A stretch of 64,000 nt of DNA from BOG-908 sp965199235 (GTDB lineage: Bacteria > Pseudomonadota > Alphaproteobacteria > Acetobacterales > Acetobacteraceae). Location of the stretch: NCBI GenBank assembly GCA_965199235.1, contig CBDAQU010000002.1, positions 1,612,001 through 1,676,000 of the forward strand. Reading direction: 5' to 3'. This document shows, one piece after another, positions 41,339 to 49,128 of this stretch. A model generated the notes under the pieces. That model was not told the origin of the DNA. It saw nothing but the letters and a program-made list of their open reading frames with translations, and searched no databases. The number at the start of each line of letters is the position of its first letter. Within the stretch, counting starts at the first letter, position 1. The position numbers were made by a program, and so were the translations under genes.

Positions 41339-41640
41339 GAGTGCGAGGATAGCTGGGATAAGCCAGGTTTGCATCGGGTCCGCAGGACAGGACTTCGAAA
41401 AGCGGGGATAACCGGCTGCCCGCGCCACCGCTTGGCGAAACATGCGATGTTTTACACACGGACCTCACAACACGGGATTCTGCCGCAGCCAGAGGCGGTT
41501 GCGGGAAGCCCCGCATGTGGATAGACCGGCCCCGCGCTGGGCATGGGCGGGTACCCCGTGATCCACACCCCCATCCATCACCACAGCCTCCCTTAGAAGT
41601 CTCTTAAGGTTTAAGAGGAGGCTGGAACGCAGGAAAACCG
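41339..41640. other. Candidate chromosomal replication origin (oriC)
   Basis: This 302-bp gene-free stretch separates the RP001-type gene from hemE, the pair that flanks oriC in Caulobacter and Rickettsia. It holds near-consensus DnaA boxes: TGTGGATAG (41516-41524; complement CTATCCACA), TGATCCACA (41559-41567) and TTTTACACA (41450-41458), each one mismatch from TTATNCACA, plus two weaker TTATCCC sites near 41356 and 41405. An AT-richer block with inverted repeat CTCTTAA-GGT-TTAAGAG (41601-41617) follows, and TTAG-N7-TTAA (41593-41607) is one mismatch from a CtrA site. One GANTC is at 41476. The region also contains the hemE promoter. Confidence 0.55.
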
Positions 41641-42669
41641 ATGTCCGACAAACCCATCCTGCGCGTGCTGGCAGGCGACGATGTATGGCCGCCGCCGATC
41701 TGGCTGATGCGGCAGGCCGGCCGTTACCTGCCGGAGTACCGCGCCATCAAGGAAAGCTCGGGCGGCTTCATTGCCCGCTGCATGAACCCCGACTTGGCGA
41801 CCGAGATCACGCTGCAGCCGATCCGACGCTTCGGCATGGATGCGGCCATTCTGTTCAGTGACATCCTGATACTGCCCTGGGCGCTCGGTCAGGACGTCGC
41901 CTTCAAAGACGGGGTTGGCCCAGTTCTGGCGCCTGTTCGCAACGCGTCGGCACTGGACGCCCTCGACCCGGCGCGGGTCGCGCAAGCCACTGCGCCGGTA
42001 CTGGAAACGATCCGCCGGCTTCGCCTGGCGCTTCCCGAACCCTGCACGCTGATCGGCTTCTGCGGCAGCCCGTTCACCGTTGCCTGCTACATGGTGGAAG
42101 GCGGCGGATCGCGGGACTTTGCCGAAACGCGCGCCATGGCCTATCGCGACCCCGACCTGTTCGGCCATCTGATGGACCTGCTGGTTCGCAGCACGACCGA
42201 TTACCTCTCCGCCCAGATCACCGCCGGAGCCGAGGTGGTGATGCTGTTCGACACCTGGGCGGGCATGCTGTCGCCCGCCCAGTTCCTGCGTCACGTGGTG
42301 GGGCCGACCGCGCGCATCGTCGACGCCCTGAACGCGCGCCATCCCGGCGTGCCGGTGATCGGCTTCCCTCGCTTGGCGGGTCTGTATGCCGGCCTGTATG
42401 CCGAGCGCACCGGCGTCGACTGTGTGGCGCTCGACACCGGCACCGATCCAGCGCGGGCGGCCGCCAGCGTGCCTGACGGGGTGGCCGTGCAGGGCAACCT
42501 GGACCCGATCGCGCTGATTGCGGGGGGGGGTGCGATGCGTGCGGAAACTTCGTCGATACTGGGTGCACTTCGCGGCAGGCCACATATCTTCAACCTGGGC
42601 CATGGCATATTGCCACAGACGGACCCGGAACACGTGGCGGAGTTGGTCGGATTCTTACGCAGCCATTAA
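41641..42669 (+). CDS. hemE: Uroporphyrinogen decarboxylase
   Basis: A 342-aa enzyme that converts uroporphyrinogen III to coproporphyrinogen III. The two family signatures are present: PPIWLMRQAGRYLPEYR near the N-terminus and GFCGSPFTVACYMVEGGGS in the middle; ILFSDILILPWALGQ holds the catalytic Asp. ATG at 41641 has CAGGA 8 nt upstream. A run of nine G residues occurs at 42522-42530. It is the first of the haem cluster hemE-hemH-HAD-hemJ. Confidence 0.97.
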   Translation: MSDKPILRVLAGDDVWPPPIWLMRQAGRYLPEYRAIKESSGGFIARCMNPDLATEITLQPIRRFGMDAAILFSDILILPWALGQDVAFKDGVGPVLAPVRNASALDALDPARVAQATAPVLETIRRLRLALPEPCTLIGFCGSPFTVACYMVEGGGSRDFAETRAMAYRDPDLFGHLMDLLVRSTTDYLSAQITAGAEVVMLFDTWAGMLSPAQFLRHVVGPTARIVDALNARHPGVPVIGFPRLAGLYAGLYAERTGVDCVALDTGTDPARAAASVPDGVAVQGNLDPIALIAGGGAMRAETSSILGALRGRPHIFNLGHGILPQTDPEHVAELVGFLRSH

Positions 42670-42719
42670 CCGCCGAACGGCAGGCGGAGGCGCTTTCCAC
42701 GCCGGACGCCGCTCCCGTC

Positions 42720-43784
42720 GTGGTGGCCGCCCGTCGTCGTCTGGCCGTCGTGCTGTTCAACTTGGGCGGTCCCGACCGGCCGGAGGCGATCCGACCGTTC
42801 TTGCTCAACCTGTTCAGTGATCCTGCGATCCTGCGCGTGCCCTTCTTTATCAGGCCTTTGCTGGCGCGAATCATCGCCAGCGCCCGGGTAAAGCCCGCTA
42901 CCGAGAACTACGCCATCCTGGGAGGCAAATCGCCGCTTCTGGAGCTTACCCGGCAGCAGGCGGCCGCTCTTGAGGAAGCATTGTCTGGTCCGGACGTAGA
43001 GGCGCGCTGTTTCATCGCCATGCGCTACTGGCACCCGTTCAGCCTGCAGACTGCGGCAGAGCTGCGGGACTGGGGCGCGGACGAGGTGTTCCTACTTCCG
43101 CTCTACCCGCATTTCTCGACCACAACCACAGGCAGTTCGCTCGCCGCGTGGCGGGACGCCGCGGCACGGGTAGGGCTTGCGCGCCCTGTCACGACGCTGT
43201 GCTGCTGGTTCAACGATCCGGCCTACGTATCGGCCACCGCCTCCATCGTCCGGCGCAGCCTGGCAGAGGCCCGCAAGACCGCGACCGCGCCGCTGCGCAT
43301 CCTGTTCTCCGCGCACGGCCTGCCCGAAACCATAGTCCGGCGTGGCGATCCCTACCAGTTCCAGATCGAGTCGACCGTGCAATCCGTGGTCGACGAGATG
43401 GAAAGGACCGGCGAGGTGCTCGACTGGCAGGTCTGCTACCAGTCGCGTGCGACGCCGCAGAAATGGCTGGACCCGTCGACCGAAACGGCCATCGAGGCTG
43501 CCGCGCACGATCGGGTGGCCGTGCTCGTGGTGCCGATCGCCTTCGTGTCGGAACATTCCGAGACCCTGGTCGAACTGGATGTCGAGTATCGCGAGCTTGC
43601 CGAGAAGATGGGCGTGCCCGGCTATTACCGATCTCCGGCGCAGAACAGCGATCCCGGCTTCATCGCGGCCTTGGCGCAGGCTGTGCACACGGCCCGCGAC
43701 CGCGGCACGGGCACCTGCAGCTTCGCAGGCTCCAGGGCCTGTCCCAGCCGGCACAAGGACTGCCCGATGCGATTGGCCGCGTGA
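42720..43784 (+). CDS. hemH: Ferrochelatase
   Basis: A 354-aa enzyme that inserts Fe2+ into protoporphyrin IX. Recognisable parts are VVLFNLGGPDRPEAIRPFL, the His-containing ILFSAHGLPETIVRRGDPY and VVPIAFVSEHSETLVELDVE with the metal-site residues. The C-terminus has a Cys-rich tail, TCSFAGSRACPSRHKDCP, as in ferrochelatases with a [2Fe-2S] cluster (known in Caulobacter); a fourth Cys would come from the body of the protein. GTG at 42720 is the assumed start, with weak translation signals. Its stop overlaps the start of the HAD gene (GTGA). Confidence 0.95.
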   Translation: MVAARRRLAVVLFNLGGPDRPEAIRPFLLNLFSDPAILRVPFFIRPLLARIIASARVKPATENYAILGGKSPLLELTRQQAAALEEALSGPDVEARCFIAMRYWHPFSLQTAAELRDWGADEVFLLPLYPHFSTTTTGSSLAAWRDAAARVGLARPVTTLCCWFNDPAYVSATASIVRRSLAEARKTATAPLRILFSAHGLPETIVRRGDPYQFQIESTVQSVVDEMERTGEVLDWQVCYQSRATPQKWLDPSTETAIEAAAHDRVAVLVVPIAFVSEHSETLVELDVEYRELAEKMGVPGYYRSPAQNSDPGFIAALAQAVHTARDRGTGTCSFAGSRACPSRHKDCPMRLAA

Positions 43785-44446
43785 CGATCAGGCTCGTCAT
43801 CTTCGACTGCGACGGCGTGCTGATCGACAGCGAGCCTCTCTCCCGAAGCTTGATCGCCAAGGAGGCCCAGGCGCTCGGATGGGCGATGACGGAGGCCGAC
43901 GCGCACCGCTTCACCGGTCTCACGTGGTCGGCACTGCAACCGATCTTCGAGGCGGCCATCAAACGCGCCCTTCCGCCCGGTTGGCCCGTCATGCTGCAGG
44001 ACCGGTTGATTGTGCGGATGCAGGCCGGCGTGCCGGCGATGCCGGGCGCGCGGAGAGTGCTGGAAGACACGGCAGTGCTCGGGCTTGCCTACAGGATCGC
44101 GTCCAACTCGTCCCACCGGGAGATGGCTCAGAAATTCGGCAGCACCGGGCTTGCCGACCTGACCGCCGGGCGGGTGCACAGCGCACGCGATGTGGCGCAC
44201 GGCAAGCCGGCGCCCGACCTGTTCCTCGCCGCCGCGCATGCCGAAGGGGTCGCTCCAGCAGATTGCATTGTGGTCGAGGACAGCGCGCCCGGCGTTGCCG
44301 CGGCGCATGCCGCCGGGATGCGTGTGGTGGCGTTCGCGCCCGACACCCTGCCGTCAGGTCTGGCCGCTCCTCCGCATTTCGAGGTGCAGCGCCTGGACCA
44401 GCTACCCGCTTTGTTCGAAGGGCTGTTGCTGGAGCGGGCCGCGTGA
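43781..44446 (+). CDS. HAD-superfamily phosphatase/phosphomutase
   Basis: A 221-aa HAD subfamily IA enzyme. Motif I is FDCDGVLIDSEPL (nucleophile D9, acid D11), motif II SNSSH, motif III the Lys in GKPAPDLF and motif IV VVEDSAPGV. The cap is helical (C1 type). It could be a phosphoglycolate phosphatase or a beta-phosphoglucomutase-like enzyme; the substrate cannot be read. GTG start overlaps the hemH stop and its stop overlaps the hemJ start, both as GTGA, so it is translated as part of the haem operon although no haem role is known. Confidence 0.88.
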   Translation: MTIRLVIFDCDGVLIDSEPLSRSLIAKEAQALGWAMTEADAHRFTGLTWSALQPIFEAAIKRALPPGWPVMLQDRLIVRMQAGVPAMPGARRVLEDTAVLGLAYRIASNSSHREMAQKFGSTGLADLTAGRVHSARDVAHGKPAPDLFLAAAHAEGVAPADCIVVEDSAPGVAAAHAAGMRVVAFAPDTLPSGLAAPPHFEVQRLDQLPALFEGLLLERAA

Positions 44447-44895
44447 CCGTTCCGTTCCTGCTTGCCCTCTATCCCTGGACAAAGGCGCTGCACATCATTT
44501 CGCTGATCGCGTGGATGGCCGGGATGCTCTATCTGCCTCGGCTGTTCGTCTATCACTGCGAGGTCGCGGAAGGTAGCCAGGCGAGCGAACTGTTCAAGGT
44601 GATGGAGCGCCGCCTCTACAAGCTGATCATGACGCCTGCCATGCTGGCCACCTTCGCCTTCGGCATCCTGTTGGCGCTGACCCCTGGCCTGGTGGACTGG
44701 CATCAGGGCTGGTTCTACGTTAAGCTGGTGGCGGTCCTGGGCCTGGGCGGCGTGCACGGCGCGATGAACACGTGGCGCCGCGGTTTCCTGGCCGACAGCA
44801 ACCGACGCCCGCAACGCTTTTTCCGCATCGCCAACGAGGTGCCGACCGGGCTGATGCTGGTCGCGGTGGTGATGGTGGTGGTCCAGCCGTTCTGA
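44443..44895 (+). CDS. hemJ: Protoporphyrinogen IX oxidase, HemJ type
   Basis: A 150-aa integral membrane protein of the UPF0093/HemJ family with four predicted membrane helices. The conserved WTKALHIISLIAWMAGMLYL contains the essential His, followed by LPRLFVYH and the basic Tyr/Lys segment RRLYKLIMTPAML. HemJ oxidises protoporphyrinogen IX to protoporphyrin IX in most alphaproteobacteria that lack HemG and HemY. GTG start overlaps the preceding stop, completing the coupled chain hemH-HAD-hemJ. Confidence 0.95.
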   Translation: MTVPFLLALYPWTKALHIISLIAWMAGMLYLPRLFVYHCEVAEGSQASELFKVMERRLYKLIMTPAMLATFAFGILLALTPGLVDWHQGWFYVKLVAVLGLGGVHGAMNTWRRGFLADSNRRPQRFFRIANEVPTGLMLVAVVMVVVQPF

Positions 44896-45070
44896 GCGGC
44901 GTCAGTTCTACCTTCGCATGACTTGAAGCTGCCGACGGTTTGTGCCAGTTGACGGATGCCCGTTGGGTGTTCACCCGGTTCATGGGCCTTTCCCTGCCAC
45001 GGATACCGACAGCGCCCGGCGCATCGCACTCCGTTCATTTCTCCCGACCGCATCACCCGAGGTTGCCCGC

Positions 45071-46345
45071 ATGCATCTCGCCGAACTCAAGGCCAAGTCA
45101 CCGGCCGACCTGCTGAGCTTCGCCGAATCCCTTTCCATCGAGAACGCCTCCAGCCTGCGCAAGCAGGACATGATGTTCACGATCCTGAAGAACCTGGCCG
45201 ATACCGACCAGGCGATCTACGGCGACGGCACGCTCGAGATCCTGCCGGACGGGTTCGGCTTCCTGCGCAGCCCCGAATCGAACTACCTGCCGGGCCCCGA
45301 CGACATCTATGTCAGCCCCAACCAGGTGCGCCGCTACGGCCTGCGCAACGGCGACACGGTGGACGGCCAGATCCGCGCCCCGCGCGACGGCGAACGTTAC
45401 TTCGCCCTGTCCAAGCTCGACAACGTCAATTTCGAGTCGCCCGAAGCGGTCAAGCACCGGATCAATTTCGACAACCTGACCCCGCTCTATCCCGACCGCC
45501 GTCTGAAGATGGAAATGGACTTGCCGGTCAGTACGGTGAAGGGCGCGCAACGCGACAACACGCCGCGCGTGATCGATTTGGTGGCGCCCATCGGCATGGG
45601 TCAGCGCGCCCTGATCGTGGCGCCGCCCCGCACCGGCAAGACGGTGATGCTGCAGAGCATCGCAACCGCCATCTCGGCAAACCACCCCGAGGTGTTCCTC
45701 ATAGTGCTGCTGATCGACGAACGGCCGGAGGAAGTGACCGACATGGCCCGCACGGTGAAGGGCGAAGTGGTCGCCAGCACCTTTGACGAGATGGCGACAC
45801 GCCACGTGCAGGTGACCGAGATGGTGCTGGAAAAAGCCAAGCGCCTGGTCGAGCACAAGCGCGACGTGGTGATCCTGCTCGATTCGATCACCAGGCTGGC
45901 GCGCGCCTACAATACGGTCGTGCCGTCCTCGGGCAAGGTGTTGACCGGCGGCGTGGACGCAAACGCCCTGCAACGCCCAAAGCGCTTCTTTGGCGCCGCT
46001 CGCAACATCGAGGAAGGTGGTTCGCTGACCATCATCGCGACCGCGCTGATCGACACCGGGAGCCGGATGGACGAGGTGATCTTCGAGGAGTTCAAGGGCA
46101 CCGGCAACTCGGAAATCATCCTGGACAGAAAACTGTCCGACAAGCGCACCTTCCCGGCCATCGACATCACCAAGAGCGGCACCCGGAAAGAAGAGCTGCT
46201 GGTCGACAAGGGAACACTGTCGAAAATGTGGGTCTTGCGCCGCATCCTCAACCCGATGGGTGCCAGCGACGGCATGGATTTCCTGCTCGACAAGCTGAAA
46301 TACAGCAAGTCCAACCAAGATTTCTTCGACGCGATGAACACCTGA
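45071..46345 (+). CDS. rho: Transcription termination factor Rho
   Basis: A 424-aa hexameric RNA helicase. The N-terminal Rho domain begins HLAELKAKSPADLLSFAES, the cold-shock-like RNA-binding domain contains DGFGFLRSPESNYLPGPDDIYVS, Walker A is APPRTGKT (184-191) and the Q- and R-loops lie in VVPSSGKVLTGGVDANALQ and the following block. The length is typical for alphaproteobacteria. ATG at 45071 is chosen since homologues start there; GAGGT is about 7 nt upstream. It follows hemJ after 175 bp, the conserved order near the alphaproteobacterial origin. Confidence 0.97.
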   Translation: MHLAELKAKSPADLLSFAESLSIENASSLRKQDMMFTILKNLADTDQAIYGDGTLEILPDGFGFLRSPESNYLPGPDDIYVSPNQVRRYGLRNGDTVDGQIRAPRDGERYFALSKLDNVNFESPEAVKHRINFDNLTPLYPDRRLKMEMDLPVSTVKGAQRDNTPRVIDLVAPIGMGQRALIVAPPRTGKTVMLQSIATAISANHPEVFLIVLLIDERPEEVTDMARTVKGEVVASTFDEMATRHVQVTEMVLEKAKRLVEHKRDVVILLDSITRLARAYNTVVPSSGKVLTGGVDANALQRPKRFFGAARNIEEGGSLTIIATALIDTGSRMDEVIFEEFKGTGNSEIILDRKLSDKRTFPAIDITKSGTRKEELLVDKGTLSKMWVLRRILNPMGASDGMDFLLDKLKYSKSNQDFFDAMNT

Positions 46346-46792
46346 GTGCAAACCGAGCAGAATAGCGGCCCTGAACTTGGATTAGGCCGGTGTCGACGAA
46401 AACGGGGATCCTCGGGATTTACCTTTTTCTCGGCATTGCATGTCCTGCCTTGCCGGAAATCCGCAATTGTTGGCTCAGCCGCAATCGGTCCCGCTCGAAA
46501 CTTTTGGGAAGCGCGCGTCTAGACCTGTTCACGCAGAATGTCCGCGAGTAGGCGGACCTCAAACCGGTCTAGGCCTTGTCTTGGCGAGCGATTTCGTCAC
46601 TCCGACTATTCCAGTCTGCGTGTCATTGCTCTAACGCAGAGCCAGAAGTCGACGTCGGGGATTTCGCGGGCAATGTGAATTCATATACCGGAGACGCATT
46701 GACATAAATCTTCGGCACAACATGGTCACTGTGACACAGTAACAGGGGCCCAGTGCGCGGATAGTATCGATAGTAGAACCGATACCCCGACT
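46346..46792. other. 447-bp gap after rho, holding a repeat element
   Basis: No gene that I trust. The main content is a copy of repeat A (46518-46633). A minus-strand frame at 46623-46838 (71 codons) overlaps the end of rlmN and the repeat and is probably a chance frame. CGGGGATCCTCGG near 46405 followed by ATTTACCTTTTT is a weak candidate for a rho-gene terminator. Confidence 0.5.
46518..46633 (-). repeat. Repeat A element, copy 3 (long form, 116 bp)
   Basis: Read on the minus strand it aligns end to end with 17253-17363: TAGAGCAA at one end, CACGCAGACTGGAA, GACGAAATCGCTCGCCAA, then the nested palindrome with outer arm CTAGACCGGTTT and inner hairpin GTCCGC...GCGGAC, ending GTCTAGA. Differences are a few substitutions and two short indels. 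One outer arm is slightly decayed (CTAGACCTGTT). Confidence 0.8.
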
Positions 46793-47974
46793 CTAGCTCA
46801 ACCGTCCACGCTCGCTCGCCGTCTTCAGCTGGCCGCACGCTGCCAGAATATCCTGCCCGCGCGGGGTGCGGATCGGCGAGGCAAACCCCGCATCCATCAC
46901 GATCTTTGCAAACCGGTGCAGGGCATTGCCGCTGCTCGGCTCGTAGGTGCTGCCGGGCCAGGGATTGAACGGGATCAGGTTCACCTTGCCAGGAATGCCC
47001 GCGATCAGCCGCACCAGCTCGCGTGCGTCTGCTTCGCTGTCGTTCATGCTACGCAACATCACGTATTCAAAGGTGATGCGTCGCGAATTGGTGGCGCCAG
47101 GGTAGCGCCTGCACGCCGCCAGCAGCTCGGCGATCGGGTATTTGCGGTTCAGCGGCACCAGTTCGTCGCGCAGGTCGTCGCGCACCGCGTGCAAAGACAC
47201 GGCCAGGTTGACGCCAAGCTCCTCGCCCGCGCGGTCCATCATCGGCACCACGCCGGAGGTGGACAGCGTGATGCGGCGGCGCGACAGGCCGATGCCTTCG
47301 TTGTCCATCACGATGCGCATCGCGCGCGCCACGTTTTCGTAATTGTATAGCGGCTCGCCCATGCCCATCAGCACGATGGTGCTCAGCAGCCGCGGCGTTT
47401 CGCCGCGCGGGCTCGGCCACTCGCCGTAACTGTCGCGCGCGGCCATGAACTGGCCCACGATCTCGGCCGCCCCCAGGTTGCGCACCAGCTTCTGCGTGCC
47501 GGTGTGACAGAACCGGCAGGACAGCGTGCAGCCGACCTGGCTGCTGATGCAGACCGCACCGCGATCCTGCTGCTTGTCGGGGATGTAGACCGTTTCGGCC
47601 TCCTGCCCGTCGCGAAACCGGAACAGGAACTTACGGGTCTCGTCGGTGCTGGTCTGCACCGTCGTTGCCACCGGCCTGCCGATCACAAAGCGTTCGGCCA
47701 GCTTCTGCTGGAGTGGGCGCGCGATCGAGCTCATCGCGGCAAATTCCGTGGCACCTTGGTGGTATATCCAGTGCCACAGCTGCTTCACCCTGAACGGCGC
47801 CTCGCCGACCGCCGCCACCTCTGCGGCCAGCTCCTCGCGCGTAAGCCCCACCAGGTCGCGCCGCCCGTCCGGCAGCACGTAGGGCGGCGGGTTGAACAGT
47901 GCCGATTTGGCCAGGATGCGCGTCCGCTCGGCTTGGGTCAGGTCGGCAGCGCCTTGGGAAGCCAGGAGGTTCAT
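46793..47974 (-). CDS. rlmN: 23S rRNA/tRNA adenine-C2 methyltransferase RlmN
   Basis: A 393-aa radical SAM enzyme that methylates A2503 of 23S rRNA and A37 of some tRNAs. The iron-sulfur motif is CTLSCRFCHTG (CxxxCxxC), preceded by GAVCISSQVG. The N-terminal helical domain has PFRVKQLWHWIYHQGATEF and the C-terminal part has VMLRSMNDSEADARELVRL and NLIPFNPWPG; the second catalytic Cys would be that of ILAACGQLK. Its ATG overlaps the stop of the IalB-like gene (ATGA), so the two are coupled. Confidence 0.96.
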   Translation of the reverse strand: MNLLASQGAADLTQAERTRILAKSALFNPPPYVLPDGRRDLVGLTREELAAEVAAVGEAPFRVKQLWHWIYHQGATEFAAMSSIARPLQQKLAERFVIGRPVATTVQTSTDETRKFLFRFRDGQEAETVYIPDKQQDRGAVCISSQVGCTLSCRFCHTGTQKLVRNLGAAEIVGQFMAARDSYGEWPSPRGETPRLLSTIVLMGMGEPLYNYENVARAMRIVMDNEGIGLSRRRITLSTSGVVPMMDRAGEELGVNLAVSLHAVRDDLRDELVPLNRKYPIAELLAACRRYPGATNSRRITFEYVMLRSMNDSEADARELVRLIAGIPGKVNLIPFNPWPGSTYEPSSGNALHRFAKIVMDAGFASPIRTPRGQDILAACGQLKTASERGRLS

Positions 47975-48480
47975 GATGCGGGGCAGGCCTTCACCATCGC
48001 GGCGTAGGCGCTCGAAAACCCTTTCAGGCTGAACCGGTCGGTCGCGAGCACGCCGCGCGGCCCTGCCAGCCTGGCCATCACGCTGACCTCGTGCCCGAAA
48101 CTGGCGAGGGCGGCCGCGTTGTCGCGCGCAAAGGCGGACCGGCCGGCGATGTAGAACAGCATCCTGGTTGCGCCCGCCTGTAACGGCGCGTCCTCGTGCC
48201 CCGACAGCACGAACCCTGCGCTGATCGCCACCACGTCGTGGCTACGCGGCCGGCGCGTCACGCTCAGCACCACGTCGCTTCGGCCGGGGATGTGCTGCGG
48301 TGAGGCCTCCGCGCGCGTGAACAGGAAGCAGGTGACGGCGTCGCCATCGCCATGGGTGGCCGCCTGCCATTCGCCAAACTTGCCGAGCGAGCGTGAGGCG
48401 TCGTGGTGCGTCGGCGCATGCGCCGGCTCCGCCCGGGCGGGCAAGGCGAGCAGCAGCAATATGAGAAGGACGGCTCGCAT
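47971..48480 (-). CDS. Invasion-associated locus B (IalB)-like exported protein
   Basis: A 169-aa protein with a signal peptide (MRAVLLILLLLALPARAEPA). The mature domain follows the IalB pattern: FGEWQAATHGDGDAVTCFLF at the start, LSVTRRPRSHDVVAISAG in the middle and DRFSLKGFSSAYAAMVKACP at the end, with two conserved Cys that probably pair. IalB proteins are periplasmic; the virulence name comes from Bartonella and does not imply a role here. ATG at 48480. It is directly upstream of rlmN with a 4-bp overlap. Confidence 0.82.
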   Translation of the reverse strand: MRAVLLILLLLALPARAEPAHAPTHHDASRSLGKFGEWQAATHGDGDAVTCFLFTRAEASPQHIPGRSDVVLSVTRRPRSHDVVAISAGFVLSGHEDAPLQAGATRMLFYIAGRSAFARDNAAALASFGHEVSVMARLAGPRGVLATDRFSLKGFSSAYAAMVKACPAS

Positions 48481-48540
48481 CGGCGGAGAGATACGGCGGG
48501 GGCGGGGTGCAAACAAGCGCGGCCCAGGAGCGGCAAGGCC

Positions 48541-49107
48541 TTACTTGTCCGGCAGCCAGTCAGGCATGGTCTGGCGAAATACCGGATGGCCGTGCGCGGC
48601 AGGCTTGGTGCGGGAGGCAGCGCTCCCTGTGCCCACTGGCCGCTCGGCGAACCTGCCGTGCTGGATCAGGCGGTCGTAAAGCACCAGCGCGCCCGCAACC
48701 GACAGGTTGAGCGCGAAGCGTGTCGGGATGCGCACCACGTGCTGACAGCGCGCCAGCAAGGCGGGCGACAACCCTGCGCGCTCCGGCCCCAGCACGTAGG
48801 CGGCGCGCAGCGGATGCCTGAAGCTGGGCAGGTCGGCCGCATCCTCCAGCAGCTCCACGCCGACCAGCGCGCAGCCGCGCGGCAGGGTGAACCCATCCAG
48901 GTCGGGCGCGCGATAGAACGGCACGTGGGCCGGCGTGTCCGCGGTATCCGACCGTCGCCCGGCCCGCGCGTCCCACCCCGCGCCGATCGAAAAGCAGAAC
49001 GCGGCGCCGAACGCGTGCGCCGTGCGCAGCAGGGCGCCCATGTTGGCCGATTTCGACACGCCTTCTGCGCCGATGCCGAAATAGCCGCGGGATGATGGAG
49101 CCTCCAT
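48541..49107 (-). CDS. SpoU/TrmH-family RNA 2'-O-methyltransferase
   Basis: A 188-aa SPOUT methyltransferase. The trefoil-knot motifs are visible: SKSANMGALLRTAHAFGAAF (motif 1, Asn), AAYVLGPERAGLSPALLARC (motif 2) and PTRFALNLSVAGALVLYDR (motif 3). It lacks the N-terminal L30e-like extension, so a tRNA or rRNA ribose methylation role is expected. ATG at 49107 (MEAPSSRGYFGIGAEG) fits homologues although no ribosome binding site is clear; longer frames lie antisense to the next gene. It is divergent from the SAM methyltransferase gene by 21 bp. Confidence 0.87.
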   Translation of the reverse strand: MEAPSSRGYFGIGAEGVSKSANMGALLRTAHAFGAAFCFSIGAGWDARAGRRSDTADTPAHVPFYRAPDLDGFTLPRGCALVGVELLEDAADLPSFRHPLRAAYVLGPERAGLSPALLARCQHVVRIPTRFALNLSVAGALVLYDRLIQHGRFAERPVGTGSAASRTKPAAHGHPVFRQTMPDWLPDK

Positions 49108-49128
49108 AACTGCGCTAATACAGGGTGC

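Noticed and set aside
42522..42530. Run of nine G in hemE as a phase-variation tract
   Set aside because: It encodes part of an intact, essential haem gene; slippage would inactivate it, and no sign of alternative frames is seen.
46623..46838. 71-codon minus-strand frame with a Tyr-rich sequence next to rlmN
   Set aside because: It overlaps the end of rlmN and repeat A copy 3, has no ribosome binding site, and no recognisable family.
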